21,082 nt of DNA, taken from IMG/VR virus record IMGVR_UViG_3300046501_000382, positions 1-21,082 of that record. One strand, given 5' to 3'. This stretch comes from a virus. Shown here piece after piece: positions 14,196 through 21,043 of the stretch. The position numbers and the translations under genes are program-made. Under the pieces are notes generated by a model. The model worked only from the letters and a program-made list of their open reading frames with translations, had not been told where the DNA came from and did no database searches. Numbering within the stretch: position 1 is the stretch's first letter; every line of letters begins with the position of its first letter.

Positions 14196-14462
14196 TCAAT
14201 CCCTTTTCCTACTCATCGCTGCGACCCGAAACCCCATCCTTGCCTCTACGGCCACAGCCTTTTTGTCGACCTTCTCCTTATCCCCGCCTCCGCCGTACGG
14301 GTTCGTATCGATAAGGAACTGTCGCTTGGAATCCCAGGCCATCACGATCTCGACGACGCAGGCGTTCCATGCCTCACTGGGCGGCCAACCGAGCCAGCCG
14401 GTCGCGATGTTGAAAAGTTCGTCGACAATGGTGAGGCTCGGGTCCCGCTTTACTCGTTTCCC
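14196..14462 (-). CDS. Tail assembly chaperone T region, expressed as GT by -1 frameshift
   Basis: This frame lacks a good start of its own and lies -1 relative to G. It is entered at the slippery site G-GGA-AAC (14462-14456), three codons before the G stop ends. The added 86 residues include LTIVDELFNIATGWLGWPPS, EAWNACVVEIVMAWDSKR and a basic C-terminus ending MSRKRD. The GWPPxEAxNxxxxEIxxA pattern resembles T-type extensions in other siphoviruses. The fusion would be about 201 aa. In lambda, gpG and gpGT both bind tape measure and tube proteins during tail assembly, and GT is made at low ratio by the same mechanism. The tape measure gene follows only after the accessory cassette, which is unusual. 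Confidence 0.8.
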   Translation of the reverse strand, partial: GKRVKRDPSLTIVDELFNIATGWLGWPPSEAWNACVVEIVMAWDSKRQFLIDTNPYGGGGDKEKVDKKAVAVEARMGFRVAAMSRKRD

Positions 14463-14800
14463 GACTCAGCCTGCGCTTCAAGCTCGGCCTCAGTTTTGCC
14501 TGCTGGGTTCAGAAAGCCGGACAGGTAGGGGATTACCTGGCTGCCCACATCATTCAGGCCAGCCTCGAACACGGCTTCTTCGATCGGATCGAGCGCGCCT
14601 TTTTTAGCCAGGTTCAGCCCAGTACCAACGCCAATGATGAAGCACACCGAGGACAGGTTGGCCGAGCCCACCGATTGCATCGCAGGCAGGATCCCGCCGA
14701 AACGCCCTTCGATCGCTTTCATGGCTTTGAGAGTCGGTTTGAGAGTGAAAACGTCGTCGCCTAGGGTGACTTCAACGGTACCGTGATTGGTTTTGGACAT
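14450..14800 (-). CDS. Tail assembly chaperone G
   Basis: I chose ATG 14800 (MSKTNHGTVEVTLG) over an ATG four codons earlier because GAGA lies upstream at a suitable distance; 116 aa. The sequence GDDVFTLKPTLKAMKAIEGR followed by FGGILPAMQ resembles the GTA-type tail assembly chaperone family (Phage_TAC_11), where a short beta-strand start leads to a KPTxKAxxxIxxRFGG motif. The C-terminal tail is acidic (KTEAELEAQAESGNE). The role is to coat the tape measure protein and recruit tail tube subunits; the chaperone is absent from the finished tail in lambda. It lies between the tube gene and T, the canonical position. A fraction of ribosomes shift at GGGAAAC to make GT. Confidence 0.85.
   Translation of the reverse strand: MSKTNHGTVEVTLGDDVFTLKPTLKAMKAIEGRFGGILPAMQSVGSANLSSVCFIIGVGTGLNLAKKGALDPIEEAVFEAGLNDVGSQVIPYLSGFLNPAGKTEAELEAQAESGNE
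14456..14462 (-). promoter_or_regulatory. Programmed -1 ribosomal frameshift site GGGAAAC
   Basis: Read in the G frame the minus strand is TCG GGA AAC GAG TAA, giving the heptamer G-GGA-AAC, a canonical X-XXY-YYZ slippery sequence. Lambda uses GGGAAAG at the equivalent place. The G stop follows one codon after the heptamer, and the -1 frame is open for 86 codons. Confidence 0.85.
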
Positions 14801-14828
14801 GGGATATCTCATTTAAGAAAGGGAGAGC

Positions 14829-14856
14829 AAAAACGGCACCGTCAGTCGACGGTGCC
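14829..14856 (-). terminator. Intrinsic terminator after the major tail protein gene
   Basis: The minus strand forms a perfect 9-bp stem, GGCACCGTC with loop GACT and GACGGTGCC, followed by GTTTTTGC. It lies between the tube gene stop and chaperone G. It should cut most tube transcripts and so lower chaperone expression relative to the abundant tube protein. Confidence 0.8.
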
Positions 14857-14880
14857 AGGTGAGTCAATCAAGCGTCCAGA

Positions 14881-15354
14881 TCAAGCCGGCGCAGGCACTG
14901 CGTAGATCTCGGAGTTGATCCCGAGAGTTACAGTGCGCTTGAGCACGCCTTCAACGCTGATGCCGGTCTTTTTGTTGCTCATGACCTTGGCAGCGAAGTA
15001 GTCGATGTTGTTGTCGACGTACACGACCTTGATCGGATAATCGAAACGGGAGCGGTCAATGAAGGCCTGAACAATTGCCAGCTGGCCCGCATCGCCAGCA
15101 TCGAAGCCGATTGACAGCTCAGACGATCCCGCATCTGCCAAACCCTTGAGATGCTGCGCTCGACCGGCAGCCAGCCCCGCAAAGGTGACGTCGTTGATGG
15201 TGTCGCCATAGTCGCCGATGCTTTCAACCTCACCGACCTCGACGTAGGTGACCGCGGCTAGCAAAGTGATAGCAGCCGCAGAGGTCGCTGGAAGTTTGGC
15301 AGTGAGGCGAGGACCGATATAAATTCGGGTGCCAGCGCCGGTATTGATGGGCAT
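14881..15354 (-). CDS. Major tail (tube) protein
   Basis: The start is ATG 15354, with the strong AGGAGGACT just upstream, one of the best ribosome-binding sites in the window and fitting a highly expressed protein. The 157-aa product reads MPINTGAGTRIYIGPRLT, then VTYVEVGEVESIGDYGDT, GLADAGSSELSIGFDAGDAG and a final strand KRTVTLGINSEIYAVPAPA. The succession of YxxVGEVesIgdyGdt, a tube-type loop, and a GxxSELsIxFdxxDaGq segment is typical of siphovirus tail tube proteins (phage tail tube families). It polymerises as hexameric rings around the tape measure protein. It is flanked by stem-loops on both sides. The tail terminator precedes it and the G chaperone follows, as expected. Confidence 0.85.
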   Translation of the reverse strand: MPINTGAGTRIYIGPRLTAKLPATSAAAITLLAAVTYVEVGEVESIGDYGDTINDVTFAGLAAGRAQHLKGLADAGSSELSIGFDAGDAGQLAIVQAFIDRSRFDYPIKVVYVDNNIDYFAAKVMSNKKTGISVEGVLKRTVTLGINSEIYAVPAPA

Positions 15355-15383
15355 GAGTAGTCCTCCTGAGGACAGGTGATAAA

Positions 15384-15396
15384 GCCGCTTGGCGGC
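15384..15396 (-). terminator. Small stem-loop between tail terminator and tail tube genes
   Basis: Minus strand GCCGC, loop CAA, GCGGC followed by TTTATC. The stem has five pairs and the T tract is only three bases, so it is a weak terminator or a message-stabilising hairpin. Confidence 0.45.
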
Positions 15397-15403
15397 GATT
15401 CAA

Positions 15404-15787
15404 TTAGTGCTGGGTAACTATTCGGAGCGTGACGCTGCCCTGATAAGTAATTCCGTCGGGCTCTCGGCTGGTCTGTTTGCGCTCAACGCGGATAGACACA
15501 ACCCTGCCAGCCGCAAGCGGCATTGGCCTCTCATGAGTGGCTGCATCAATCTCAGCCATCAGGCGCTTCACCTCTTCCTGACCTTTGAAATCAGACCAGA
15601 CCGACAGGTAAAACAGTCGGATGTCACGGCGGCTCGCCAGCGGATCGTTATTACTGGAAACCTCGGAGTCGAGGGAGACATAAGGAAGTGGCGCATCCAT
15701 CGGCACGCTGTCATAAACCGGGCATGAAACCTCTGCCTCAAGCCGTTCGAACAGCGCGACCTGCAGCGCGAAGGATGGGTCAGCCAT
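15404..15787 (-). CDS. DUF3168 tail terminator/completion protein
   Basis: This 127-aa protein starts at ATG 15787, with GAGGAGCTAGG upstream. Its start overlaps the gp10-like gene by eight bases. The sequence VYDSVPMDAPLPYVSLDSE, then DIRLFYLSVWSDFKGQEEVK and GSVTLRIVTQH, matches the DUF3168 family (SPP1 gp17-like and HK97-like tail completion proteins). The hallmark is VYDxVPxdAplPYVslg, followed by a strand with xWSdxxGxxEV. The family caps the tail tube at the neck and allows head joining. Length is normal for the family. The position between gp10-like and tube genes agrees. Confidence 0.85.
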   Translation of the reverse strand: MADPSFALQVALFERLEAEVSCPVYDSVPMDAPLPYVSLDSEVSSNNDPLASRRDIRLFYLSVWSDFKGQEEVKRLMAEIDAATHERPMPLAAGRVVSIRVERKQTSREPDGITYQGSVTLRIVTQH

Positions 15788-16283
15788 TGCCTAGCTCCTC
15801 TGCCGCCCGTTTCAGTGTGTTGCTGACGGCGTGATTGATGCTGGCCAGGATGAATTCCTTGTTCACGTCGTAGGCAGGACGCAGCCATGGGTGTGCCGGG
15901 CGCGCAGGAATGTCTGGGTACTTCCCAAAGAAATGCGAGCCGTCTGACTTGTTTGCTACTCGCTTATTACGCCCTCCTGAACGCTTCCCATCGGCGTAAC
16001 CCTTGGTGCCATATTCAAGAAATCGAAGGTAAAAAAACCGCTCGTTCTGCTTTTTCCCGCGCAACCCAACCTGTGCGTCCAGCCCGCTCTTCGAAACGAA
16101 CGCCGTCAGGGCCGCAGCGCCATCGCCGGTATCCTTTGGGATCATCTGCTTCATGGTCGCAAGCAGTTTGTCGGCGGCCTCCTGCATAGCGGGCTTGAGC
16201 TCGTTTTCCAGCTGACCGTGAATGTTACGCAGCACCTTTCTCAGCTTGAAGTCGCCGGACATACGCGATCTGCGGGCTGCCAT
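15780..16283 (-). CDS. HK97 gp10-like neck/head-tail joining protein
   Basis: This 167-aa protein starts at ATG 16283 with AAGGAG upstream, three bases after the previous stop. It opens with a basic stretch and a helix (LENELKPAMQEAADKLLATM). It then has PKDTGDGAAALTAFVSK, FFYLRFLEYGTKGYADGK (EYGT at about 90-93) and PARPAHPWLRPAYD (about 126-139). EYGT followed by PARPFLRPA is the hallmark of the HK97 gp10 family (PF04883 type). A lysine- and glycine-rich insertion (about 98-120) sits between these motifs and is longer than in many members. The protein belongs to the tail-joining machinery; its exact location in the virion is inferred from family. Confidence 0.85.
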   Translation of the reverse strand: MAARRSRMSGDFKLRKVLRNIHGQLENELKPAMQEAADKLLATMKQMIPKDTGDGAAALTAFVSKSGLDAQVGLRGKKQNERFFYLRFLEYGTKGYADGKRSGGRNKRVANKSDGSHFFGKYPDIPARPAHPWLRPAYDVNKEFILASINHAVSNTLKRAAEELGNG

Positions 16284-16286
16284 GGC

Positions 16287-16484
16287 TTACTCCTTGGCGG
16301 CAGCCTGGGACTTCGCGGGCTTTTCCACCATTACGTCTTTTGCCGGGGCCGTTTCGGCGTCAACTGCCTCTACCCATTCGAGGCCGATCAACGTTTCAGC
16401 ATCCGTTGCGTTGAGAATGAACTCATCGCCCACAGCTTTATTACCCTGAGGGCCAGAGATACTGGCCAAGGCGCGTACTTTCAT
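16287..16484 (-). CDS. Small phage protein of the neck region, unknown function
   Basis: The start is one of two adjacent ATGs (16487 or 16484). The second has AAGGA at the better spacing, giving 65 aa beginning MKVRALASISGPQGNKAVGD. The first half has the pattern MKVxAlxxIsGPxGNkxxGdEF, then ADATxLIGLEWVEAV (approximate). Similar short proteins occur in head-tail regions of several phages, but I know no established role. The C-terminal half is low-complexity (Ala/Lys/Glu/Pro). It fits tightly between head-closure and gp10-like genes, which supports it being a real gene. Predicted cytoplasmic, no membrane segment. Confidence 0.7.
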   Translation of the reverse strand: MKVRALASISGPQGNKAVGDEFILNATDAETLIGLEWVEAVDAETAPAKDVMVEKPAKSQAAAKE

Positions 16485-16498
16485 CATGAGTTCCTTGA

Positions 16499-16819
16499 TT
16501 AAGAATTGACGACGTTCGAGCAAAGCAGCCGCAACATCGTACGGTCATTGTCAGGGAGCGCAGCCCCTATCAAATAGGTCTGGCGGCCGTGCACCAGGCG
16601 CATACCTGCAACAAAATCGGCCCGGTATCGAACTCGGATCTCAGCTGAAATCAAAGTTTGCAGCTGATCAGCGACTGCAGCGACTCGCCCAGTTGGGATA
16701 GCGATTTCCGCCCACACCTTTCTGAGGTCTAGCCACGACTCTGTAAACCCGCCGCCCGGGCGCGGGATTTGCTGCGCTTTTTGAACAGTGCACATGTGAC
16801 GCAATGGGCCAGCACGCAT
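16499..16819 (-). CDS. Phage head closure protein (Phage_H_T_join type)
   Basis: This 106-aa protein starts at ATG 16819, directly after the TGA of the connector gene, with a GGGGGG purine run about six bases upstream. It starts MRAGPLRHMCTVQKAQQIPR, followed by a GGGFTESWLDLRKVWAEI segment and a strand EIRVRYRADFVAGMRLVHG, ending MLRLLCSNVVNS. The pattern LRHxxxxQ, then a W at about 36 and VWAxI, then ixxRYRxdixxgmRix..g..y is that of the SPP1 gp16/HK97 gp7 type head-closure (stopper) family, PF05521. It closes the portal after packaging. Size and position, after the gp6-like connector, are canonical. Confidence 0.85.
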   Translation of the reverse strand: MRAGPLRHMCTVQKAQQIPRPGGGFTESWLDLRKVWAEIAIPTGRVAAVADQLQTLISAEIRVRYRADFVAGMRLVHGRQTYLIGAALPDNDRTMLRLLCSNVVNS

Positions 16820-17161
16820 TCAAACCCCCCAGCCGACACGGTATGGCGTCAGCAACGCGCGTGAGCCCATAGGCAGCTCGCTTGAAATGGTTCCGACGAC
16901 CACGTCTTCGCGATTGCCATAGAGATGCCCAAGGATCAACAGACAGGCAGCTCTTACCGACGGATTGATCAGGATCGGATCTACGCCAGCTGTTCCGGCC
17001 GAAACTGCCGTTGCCAGGGAATCAGCGTCCGCGTAGAAGCGGCGGTTGAGATATTGCTCGGCAGAGTCTTCTGCTGCTTCGAGCAACAGCTCGACATGCG
17101 AGATATCGTCCTCTTCCGCCCGCAGATGAAGCATCGCGACATCGAGCGAGATCGCCTTCAT
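16820..17161 (-). CDS. Head-tail connector (HK97 gp6-like)
   Basis: I chose ATG 17161, one base after the upstream TGA; the longer frame to 17272 is a shadow of that gene. The 113-aa protein starts MKAISLDVAMLHLRAEEDD. It then has helices including ELLLEAAEDSAEQYLNRRF, PSVRAACLLILGHLYGNRE and a C-terminal GSRALLTPYRVGWGV. The LKxHLRvxxdddd, then AxxxaExYlnRxl, then ailxLvghlYenRE, then gv..LL.pyR order is the gp6/gp15-like connector signature (PF05135 type). It assembles as a ring under the portal. The ribosome-binding site is weak, so translational coupling to the upstream gene is likely. Confidence 0.85.
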   Translation of the reverse strand: MKAISLDVAMLHLRAEEDDISHVELLLEAAEDSAEQYLNRRFYADADSLATAVSAGTAGVDPILINPSVRAACLLILGHLYGNREDVVVGTISSELPMGSRALLTPYRVGWGV

Positions 17162-17162
17162 G

Positions 17163-17558
17163 TCAGGACTTCGGCTTTTTATCGGTGGCCAAGCCGGCAG
17201 CGACCAATGAAACCGCATCGTGCTTCGGTGACTTGTAGCCCTTGCCACCCGCCCGGCGCACTTCTTTACCATCTAGGTAGCTTCGGAGTGGGTAGATGGT
17301 GACTTCGCCGGAATTTTCAGTGCTGTCGATCAGCACGTCTGCGTCGACAGCAGCAGAATCTGCACCGGTGCTGGTACCAAGCGAATTTTCGGTAACCGAT
17401 GCGGCAGCGGCAATCGCCGAGTCCGTGTGCGCTAGCGATTTATCACCGTCAACAATGCCCGGATCGACCTTGGCGGGCTCGGGCGCCGGCGCGGCAATTG
17501 GGAGCACAGCTTCTGCCACCACTGGTTTTGCCGGATCGTTCGAATTTGTACGTGCCAT
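17163..17558 (-). CDS. Small Ala/Pro-rich phage protein between capsid and connector genes
   Basis: This 131-aa protein starts at ATG 17558 with GGAG eight bases upstream; an earlier in-frame GTG is not favoured. Residues 1-80 are low-complexity and probably disordered (AVLPIAAPAPEPAKVDPG, then Ala/Ser/Thr-rich acidic sequence). Residues about 85-131 look folded: EVTIYPLRSYLDGKEVRRAG, GKGYKSPKHDAVSLVAAGLA. A similar ending (xxxYPLRSYxDxxxxxRAGG...H..xxLxxxGLA) occurs in small phage proteins at this position. I know of no experimental role. Possibilities are a capsid accessory or decoration protein, or an assembly factor. It abuts the connector gene by one base. Confidence 0.65.
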   Translation of the reverse strand: MARTNSNDPAKPVVAEAVLPIAAPAPEPAKVDPGIVDGDKSLAHTDSAIAAAASVTENSLGTSTGADSAAVDADVLIDSTENSGEVTIYPLRSYLDGKEVRRAGGKGYKSPKHDAVSLVAAGLATDKKPKS

Positions 17559-17579
17559 TTTTGAATCTCCAGAATCAGT

Positions 17580-17602
17580 GAGTCCGCCCGAAGGCGGCAC
17601 TC
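17580..17602 (-). ncRNA. UUCG-capped stem-loop after the capsid gene
   Basis: The minus strand reads GAGT, G bulge, CCGCC, loop TTCG, GGCGG, ACTC, so a nine-pair stem closed by the very stable C(UUCG)G tetraloop. It lacks a following T tract, so it is more likely a 3' end stabiliser or processing barrier in the capsid message than a terminator. It sits just after the capsid stop (17616). Confidence 0.55.
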
Positions 17603-17615
17603 TGTTACGAAGGGA

Positions 17616-18809
17616 TCAGGCGGCGGTCAGTTCGCCGGTGACAAACGCTTCTGGACGGTAAACCGCGAACGCCAGACGCTCTTCCGCGCGGATGGTGACC
17701 ATGTTGTTCTCGAAGTCCTTGTCATTCTCGGTCGAGACCAGAACTTCGATGCCCATCCGATCGTAGATCTGCGCAGCCAAGCTGAATGCGCCAACGAGGA
17801 ACTGGTCCTGAACGATTGCCTGGGTTTCAACAACGGGCAGGTTCCACAGACGCGGAGCGGTGCCGTCCTGAGGCTTGCCGATGATGTAACGGCCTTCGCC
17901 ATCCTTCAGCAGTTCGATGGCCGCCCAATCGATCGGGTTGAGCACGATGCCGGTAGACGGGAACTCGGCAAGCATGGCCTGCAGCAGAGCCAGACGGATG
18001 CGGTCAATACGCTGTTCGGCCTCGACCACGATACCTGCCGGCGGCGCATAGGCTTGAGCCTGAGGAATGATGCCCTTCAGGTTGTTCCCGGTGCCGTTGC
18101 CGTAGAGCAACTGCGCTTCTTCGGCCAGCAGCAGACCGTAGCGAGCACGCGCATCGATGTAGCTTTGCAGCGCCGCCGCATCGTCGAGGATCTGACGACT
18201 GCCTTTGAAGAGATGCGCGATGGTGCGCACGTTCGCGTTTTCGAGCGCGAAGGTCAGTTCGCTGTAGGGCTTGGCCAAACCTTCGCCGACAATCGCCGCG
18301 TTATTCGTGAAACCAGTTTCACGGACATACTCGACGGCATTGCTGCCAGTAGTGCCGGGTGCAACTAGGTCACGGATGGTCAGGCGGCGCTGAGGCGCCA
18401 GAATTACACCTACACGCTCCGTCTCGACCAGCGCACCACCGGAGGTCGGCACGGACGTGATGGCCGCACGGGGCACTTCAACGCGGCGCGAACCACGGAA
18501 GGAGCTGGTGACACCCTCTTCCGCCATTTTCGCTGCGACCAGATCACCCGCAGATTGCTGGACGCTCGGTTCATGTTGCTTATTGGCGTTGACCAGCGAT
18601 TGCTCGGCGCTCTGCATGCGCGCCTGCAACTCGCCCTGCTTCATCAGCAGTTCGTCGACCTTGGTGCGGGTCTCTGCCTGCATTTCACCGGAGGCTTTGA
18701 TCTCCTTCTCGGTGCGCTCGGCATAAGTCTTGATCTGATCGCCGACAGCTTTCAGGTCTGCTTGGGTCTGCTTCTGGGAAGCTTCAATTGCAGAAAGATC
18801 TTGAGGCAT
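17616..18809 (-). CDS. Major capsid protein (HK97 gp5-like fold)
   Basis: This 397-aa protein starts at ATG 18809, with AAGGACAACACC upstream. Residues 1-80 are charged, coiled-coil-like delta-domain sequence that acts as an internal scaffold. From about residue 115 it aligns closely to HK97 gp5: RRLTIRDLVAPGTTGSN, VEYVRETGFTNNAAIVGEG, DRIRLALLQAMLAEFPSTG, and ERLAFAVYRPEAFVTGE. By this alignment (HK97 sequence recalled from memory, offset +11) the cross-link lysine 169 is Lys180, the cross-link asparagine 356 is Asn369, and the catalytic glutamate 363 is Glu376. The maturation cleavage would be Arg114/Ala115. It follows the ClpP-like protease that should remove the delta domain. It is flanked by stem-loops, consistent with high expression. 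Confidence 0.93.
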   Translation of the reverse strand: MPQDLSAIEASQKQTQADLKAVGDQIKTYAERTEKEIKASGEMQAETRTKVDELLMKQGELQARMQSAEQSLVNANKQHEPSVQQSAGDLVAAKMAEEGVTSSFRGSRRVEVPRAAITSVPTSGGALVETERVGVILAPQRRLTIRDLVAPGTTGSNAVEYVRETGFTNNAAIVGEGLAKPYSELTFALENANVRTIAHLFKGSRQILDDAAALQSYIDARARYGLLLAEEAQLLYGNGTGNNLKGIIPQAQAYAPPAGIVVEAEQRIDRIRLALLQAMLAEFPSTGIVLNPIDWAAIELLKDGEGRYIIGKPQDGTAPRLWNLPVVETQAIVQDQFLVGAFSLAAQIYDRMGIEVLVSTENDKDFENNMVTIRAEERLAFAVYRPEAFVTGELTAA

Positions 18810-18829
18810 GGTGTTGTCCTTTCAGAAAT

Positions 18830-18852
18830 GAAAAAACCGCCTCATGGGCGGT
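18830..18852 (-). terminator. Intrinsic terminator between protease and capsid genes
   Basis: The minus strand forms ACCGCC, loop CATGA, GGCGGT, followed by TTTTT and CATTT. Six stem pairs and five Ts are a good terminator, yet it lies inside the late operon, 21 bases from the capsid start. It may act as partial terminator, or as a 5' stabiliser of the capsid message, with antitermination needed for full read-through. Confidence 0.7.
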
Positions 18853-18878
18853 CAATAGTCGGTTGCTGTCTCAGTCGT

Positions 18879-19742
18879 TTAGCCAGTCGGAAATAGATTC
18901 CGAAGAGCTGACGCCTGGAGTGCGGTTTCTTCAAACGCAGATACATCAAGGGCAGCGCGAGGCGTACCCGGCACGACAGCGCTAGGCGTGTCGCCGCCAA
19001 CAGCTTTACGCGTGCTGGTCTTGATTTCGGAAAGCAACTTTTTGCGCTCGGTACGCGTCATGCCTGACTTCGCCAGCGCCGCGTCGAGCTTGCGTGTTGC
19101 AAGGGCACTTGCCCGCTCAGGGTCTGCTTCTTCCGTAACTTCTGAGGCATTGATCAACCCTGTCGCGAAACCCTTTTCCACGGCATTGGAACCGTTCATA
19201 TAGGTTTCGGCGTCGAGCATTTTTTCAACGGCCTTTTCGTCCTGCCCGCTGGTGTCCGCATAGAGGCTGATCATGGCCCGATCAAACTCTTCCATGGTGT
19301 CGGCGAGCTCGCGAATCGCATGCCTGTTACCGGCGAAGTAAGTCCAGCAGTTGTGGATCATCAGGAACGCGGTCTTGGCCACCTCACGCTTGGCGCCAGC
19401 CATAGCAATGACTGATGCAGCCGACGCCGCCAGGCCAAGTACCTTCACGGTAACTTCCTGCGAGTGCTCGAGCAGTCGGTTGTAAATCGCGATCCCCTCG
19501 AACATGTCACCACCCGGGGAGTTGATATAAACAGTCACCGGCTTGTCACCGATGGCGCGCAGCGCCGCGTCAACGCGCTTGAGCGTCACTCCGTCGCCGT
19601 ACCAGTCCTCGCCGATGATGCCGTACATGGTGATGGTGTCAGTACCGGCCTCCAGCGCCGCGCGAAGATCAGGGTTCCAAAGATCAAGCGCGCGCGGGCT
19701 CAGATCACACTGGAAGCTGCGAGCATTGATATTCAGTGGCAT
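18879..19742 (-). CDS. ClpP-like prohead protease
   Basis: This 287-aa protein starts at ATG 19742, with AAGGAG upstream, two bases after the portal stop. It has the ClpP fold motifs: an oxyanion SPGG at 75-78, the nucleophile in VLGLAASAASVIAMAGA (Ser107, aligned with E. coli ClpP Ser97), and the histidine in FLMIHNCWTY (His130). The third catalytic position, Asp171 in ClpP, aligns with Glu179 in AETYM, a substitution common in phage members. It removes the capsid delta domain during prohead maturation and is then degraded, as in other ClpP-class phages such as Pseudomonas phage D3. The C-terminal 80 residues are Ala/Lys-rich and probably flexible. It lies between portal and capsid, the canonical order. 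Confidence 0.93.
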   Translation of the reverse strand: MPLNINARSFQCDLSPRALDLWNPDLRAALEAGTDTITMYGIIGEDWYGDGVTLKRVDAALRAIGDKPVTVYINSPGGDMFEGIAIYNRLLEHSQEVTVKVLGLAASAASVIAMAGAKREVAKTAFLMIHNCWTYFAGNRHAIRELADTMEEFDRAMISLYADTSGQDEKAVEKMLDAETYMNGSNAVEKGFATGLINASEVTEEADPERASALATRKLDAALAKSGMTRTERKKLLSEIKTSTRKAVGGDTPSAVVPGTPRAALDVSAFEETALQASALRNLFPTG

Positions 19743-19744
19743 GT

Positions 19745-21043
19745 TTACTCCTTCTGGCCGAGCCAGCTTTTAAGGGCTGCCTGCGCGGCCTGGCCATCGG
19801 TGGATTCGCCCAGCTTGTCGATTGGGGTCAAGTTGGTTTGAACAGTGAGCACACCAGCGTTGCCGCCGTGACGCGGAAGGTTTTCTTTAACGCGGCATTC
19901 GTCCCGGGTCATGATGCCGTTCTGGGTCATCTGGCTATACCAGGCAGAGCGGCCCGCGGTATCCGCTTTGAGGAAAGCTTCAAGCGAAAACTCGGCGTAG
20001 TACACCCGGCGCTCAACAGGGGTGATAAGCCGCTTGTTCACGCACTGCTGGATCTGGTTTGTGATCGAACTGATGCTGAAGGTCAGGAACGCAATCATCT
20101 GCTGTTCAAGGCCTGTCCCCCAGTTGCTGCCCGCATCTGTCTTGCCGACCATCCACGGCGGAACCCCAAACCAGCGGCAGACCTCCTCGACGCTGTAGCC
20201 TCTGGATTCGAGCAGCTGCGCATCGACCGGGTTGATACCGATGCTTTCCGGCGTGATGCCTTGCTCCAGCACCGGTGAGCGACCGGCGTTCAGCGCGCCC
20301 GAAACCTGTTTCACATAGTCGCGAAACTCTTCGCGCTGCTCCGGCTTAAGAACACGGTCAACCTTGAAGGCCACTGCTGGCAGCAATCCGTTTTTGAATG
20401 TGCCGTTTGCGGCGTCATCGGCCGACATCGCAGCGCCGAACACATCGGCGCCATATCGGATCGCCGATAGACCGACTCTCCCATCCAGGCTGAACGCGGG
20501 AATGTGCAGCATGTTGAGGCGGTTAATTTGACGGCGCGCGCCTTTACGAGGGCGGTACCAATAGGTGATCCGACCATCATCATCCAGATCCATATCAACG
20601 CGGCTGGGCAGCAGAAAGTCCAGCGCCACTATGCGGTTCCCGAGGCGCAAGATTTCCGCGAACGCATTACCGCGCAATAGCATTGAAGCGACCATCGCCT
20701 GCCAGAACTGGAAGGCAGTCATGTCCTCGTTGGGACTGGTGTGAATGACATCGTAAAGGGAGAAGTCCCGGGCATCCTTGCGGCCGCCGTCTGCCTCCCG
20801 TCGGTAGACACCCATGGGCAGGCCAGCAACCGACGTGGAGATGATCCGTACACACGACCACACTGCTGACAACTGCATTGCATTGTCGACGGTGACCCGC
20901 TTTCCTGAGCTTGAGTCACTTCCAAAGAATTGGCTCCAGAAGCCTCCATCGCTCAGGCTGATTGGCTTGCCCAGCCAGTTACCGATTGAGGCGCTGGGAC
21001 GTCGAGCCGCGCGACCGAGCACGGCTGATAAGGATTTAGTCAC
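19745..21043 (-). CDS. Portal protein (HK97 gp3-like)
   Basis: I chose the GTG at 21043, whose GTGA overlaps the end of the upstream frame, with AAGGGG nine bases before; 432 aa. The protein forms the dodecameric ring through which DNA enters and leaves the head. The sequence contains VDNAMQLSAVWSCVRIIS (about 52-69), YDVIHTSPNEDMTAFQFWQA and the later VEEVCRWFGVPPWMVG, features of the HK97 portal family (PF04860). The next motif, NWGTGLEQQMIAFLTF, is the clip/crown-region signature (xxEQqxxxFxxxtlxP). Length is near the family average. It is the first complete gene of the window, followed by protease and capsid. Confidence 0.93.
   Translation of the reverse strand: MTKSLSAVLGRAARRPSASIGNWLGKPISLSDGGFWSQFFGSDSSSGKRVTVDNAMQLSAVWSCVRIISTSVAGLPMGVYRREADGGRKDARDFSLYDVIHTSPNEDMTAFQFWQAMVASMLLRGNAFAEILRLGNRIVALDFLLPSRVDMDLDDDGRITYWYRPRKGARRQINRLNMLHIPAFSLDGRVGLSAIRYGADVFGAAMSADDAANGTFKNGLLPAVAFKVDRVLKPEQREEFRDYVKQVSGALNAGRSPVLEQGITPESIGINPVDAQLLESRGYSVEEVCRWFGVPPWMVGKTDAGSNWGTGLEQQMIAFLTFSISSITNQIQQCVNKRLITPVERRVYYAEFSLEAFLKADTAGRSAWYSQMTQNGIMTRDECRVKENLPRHGGNAGVLTVQTNLTPIDKLGESTDGQAAQAALKSWLGQKE

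Noticed and set aside
14161-14607. Plus-strand open frames opposite G and T
   Set aside because: They are antisense to the G and T coding frames, which are supported by the slippery site and family motifs.
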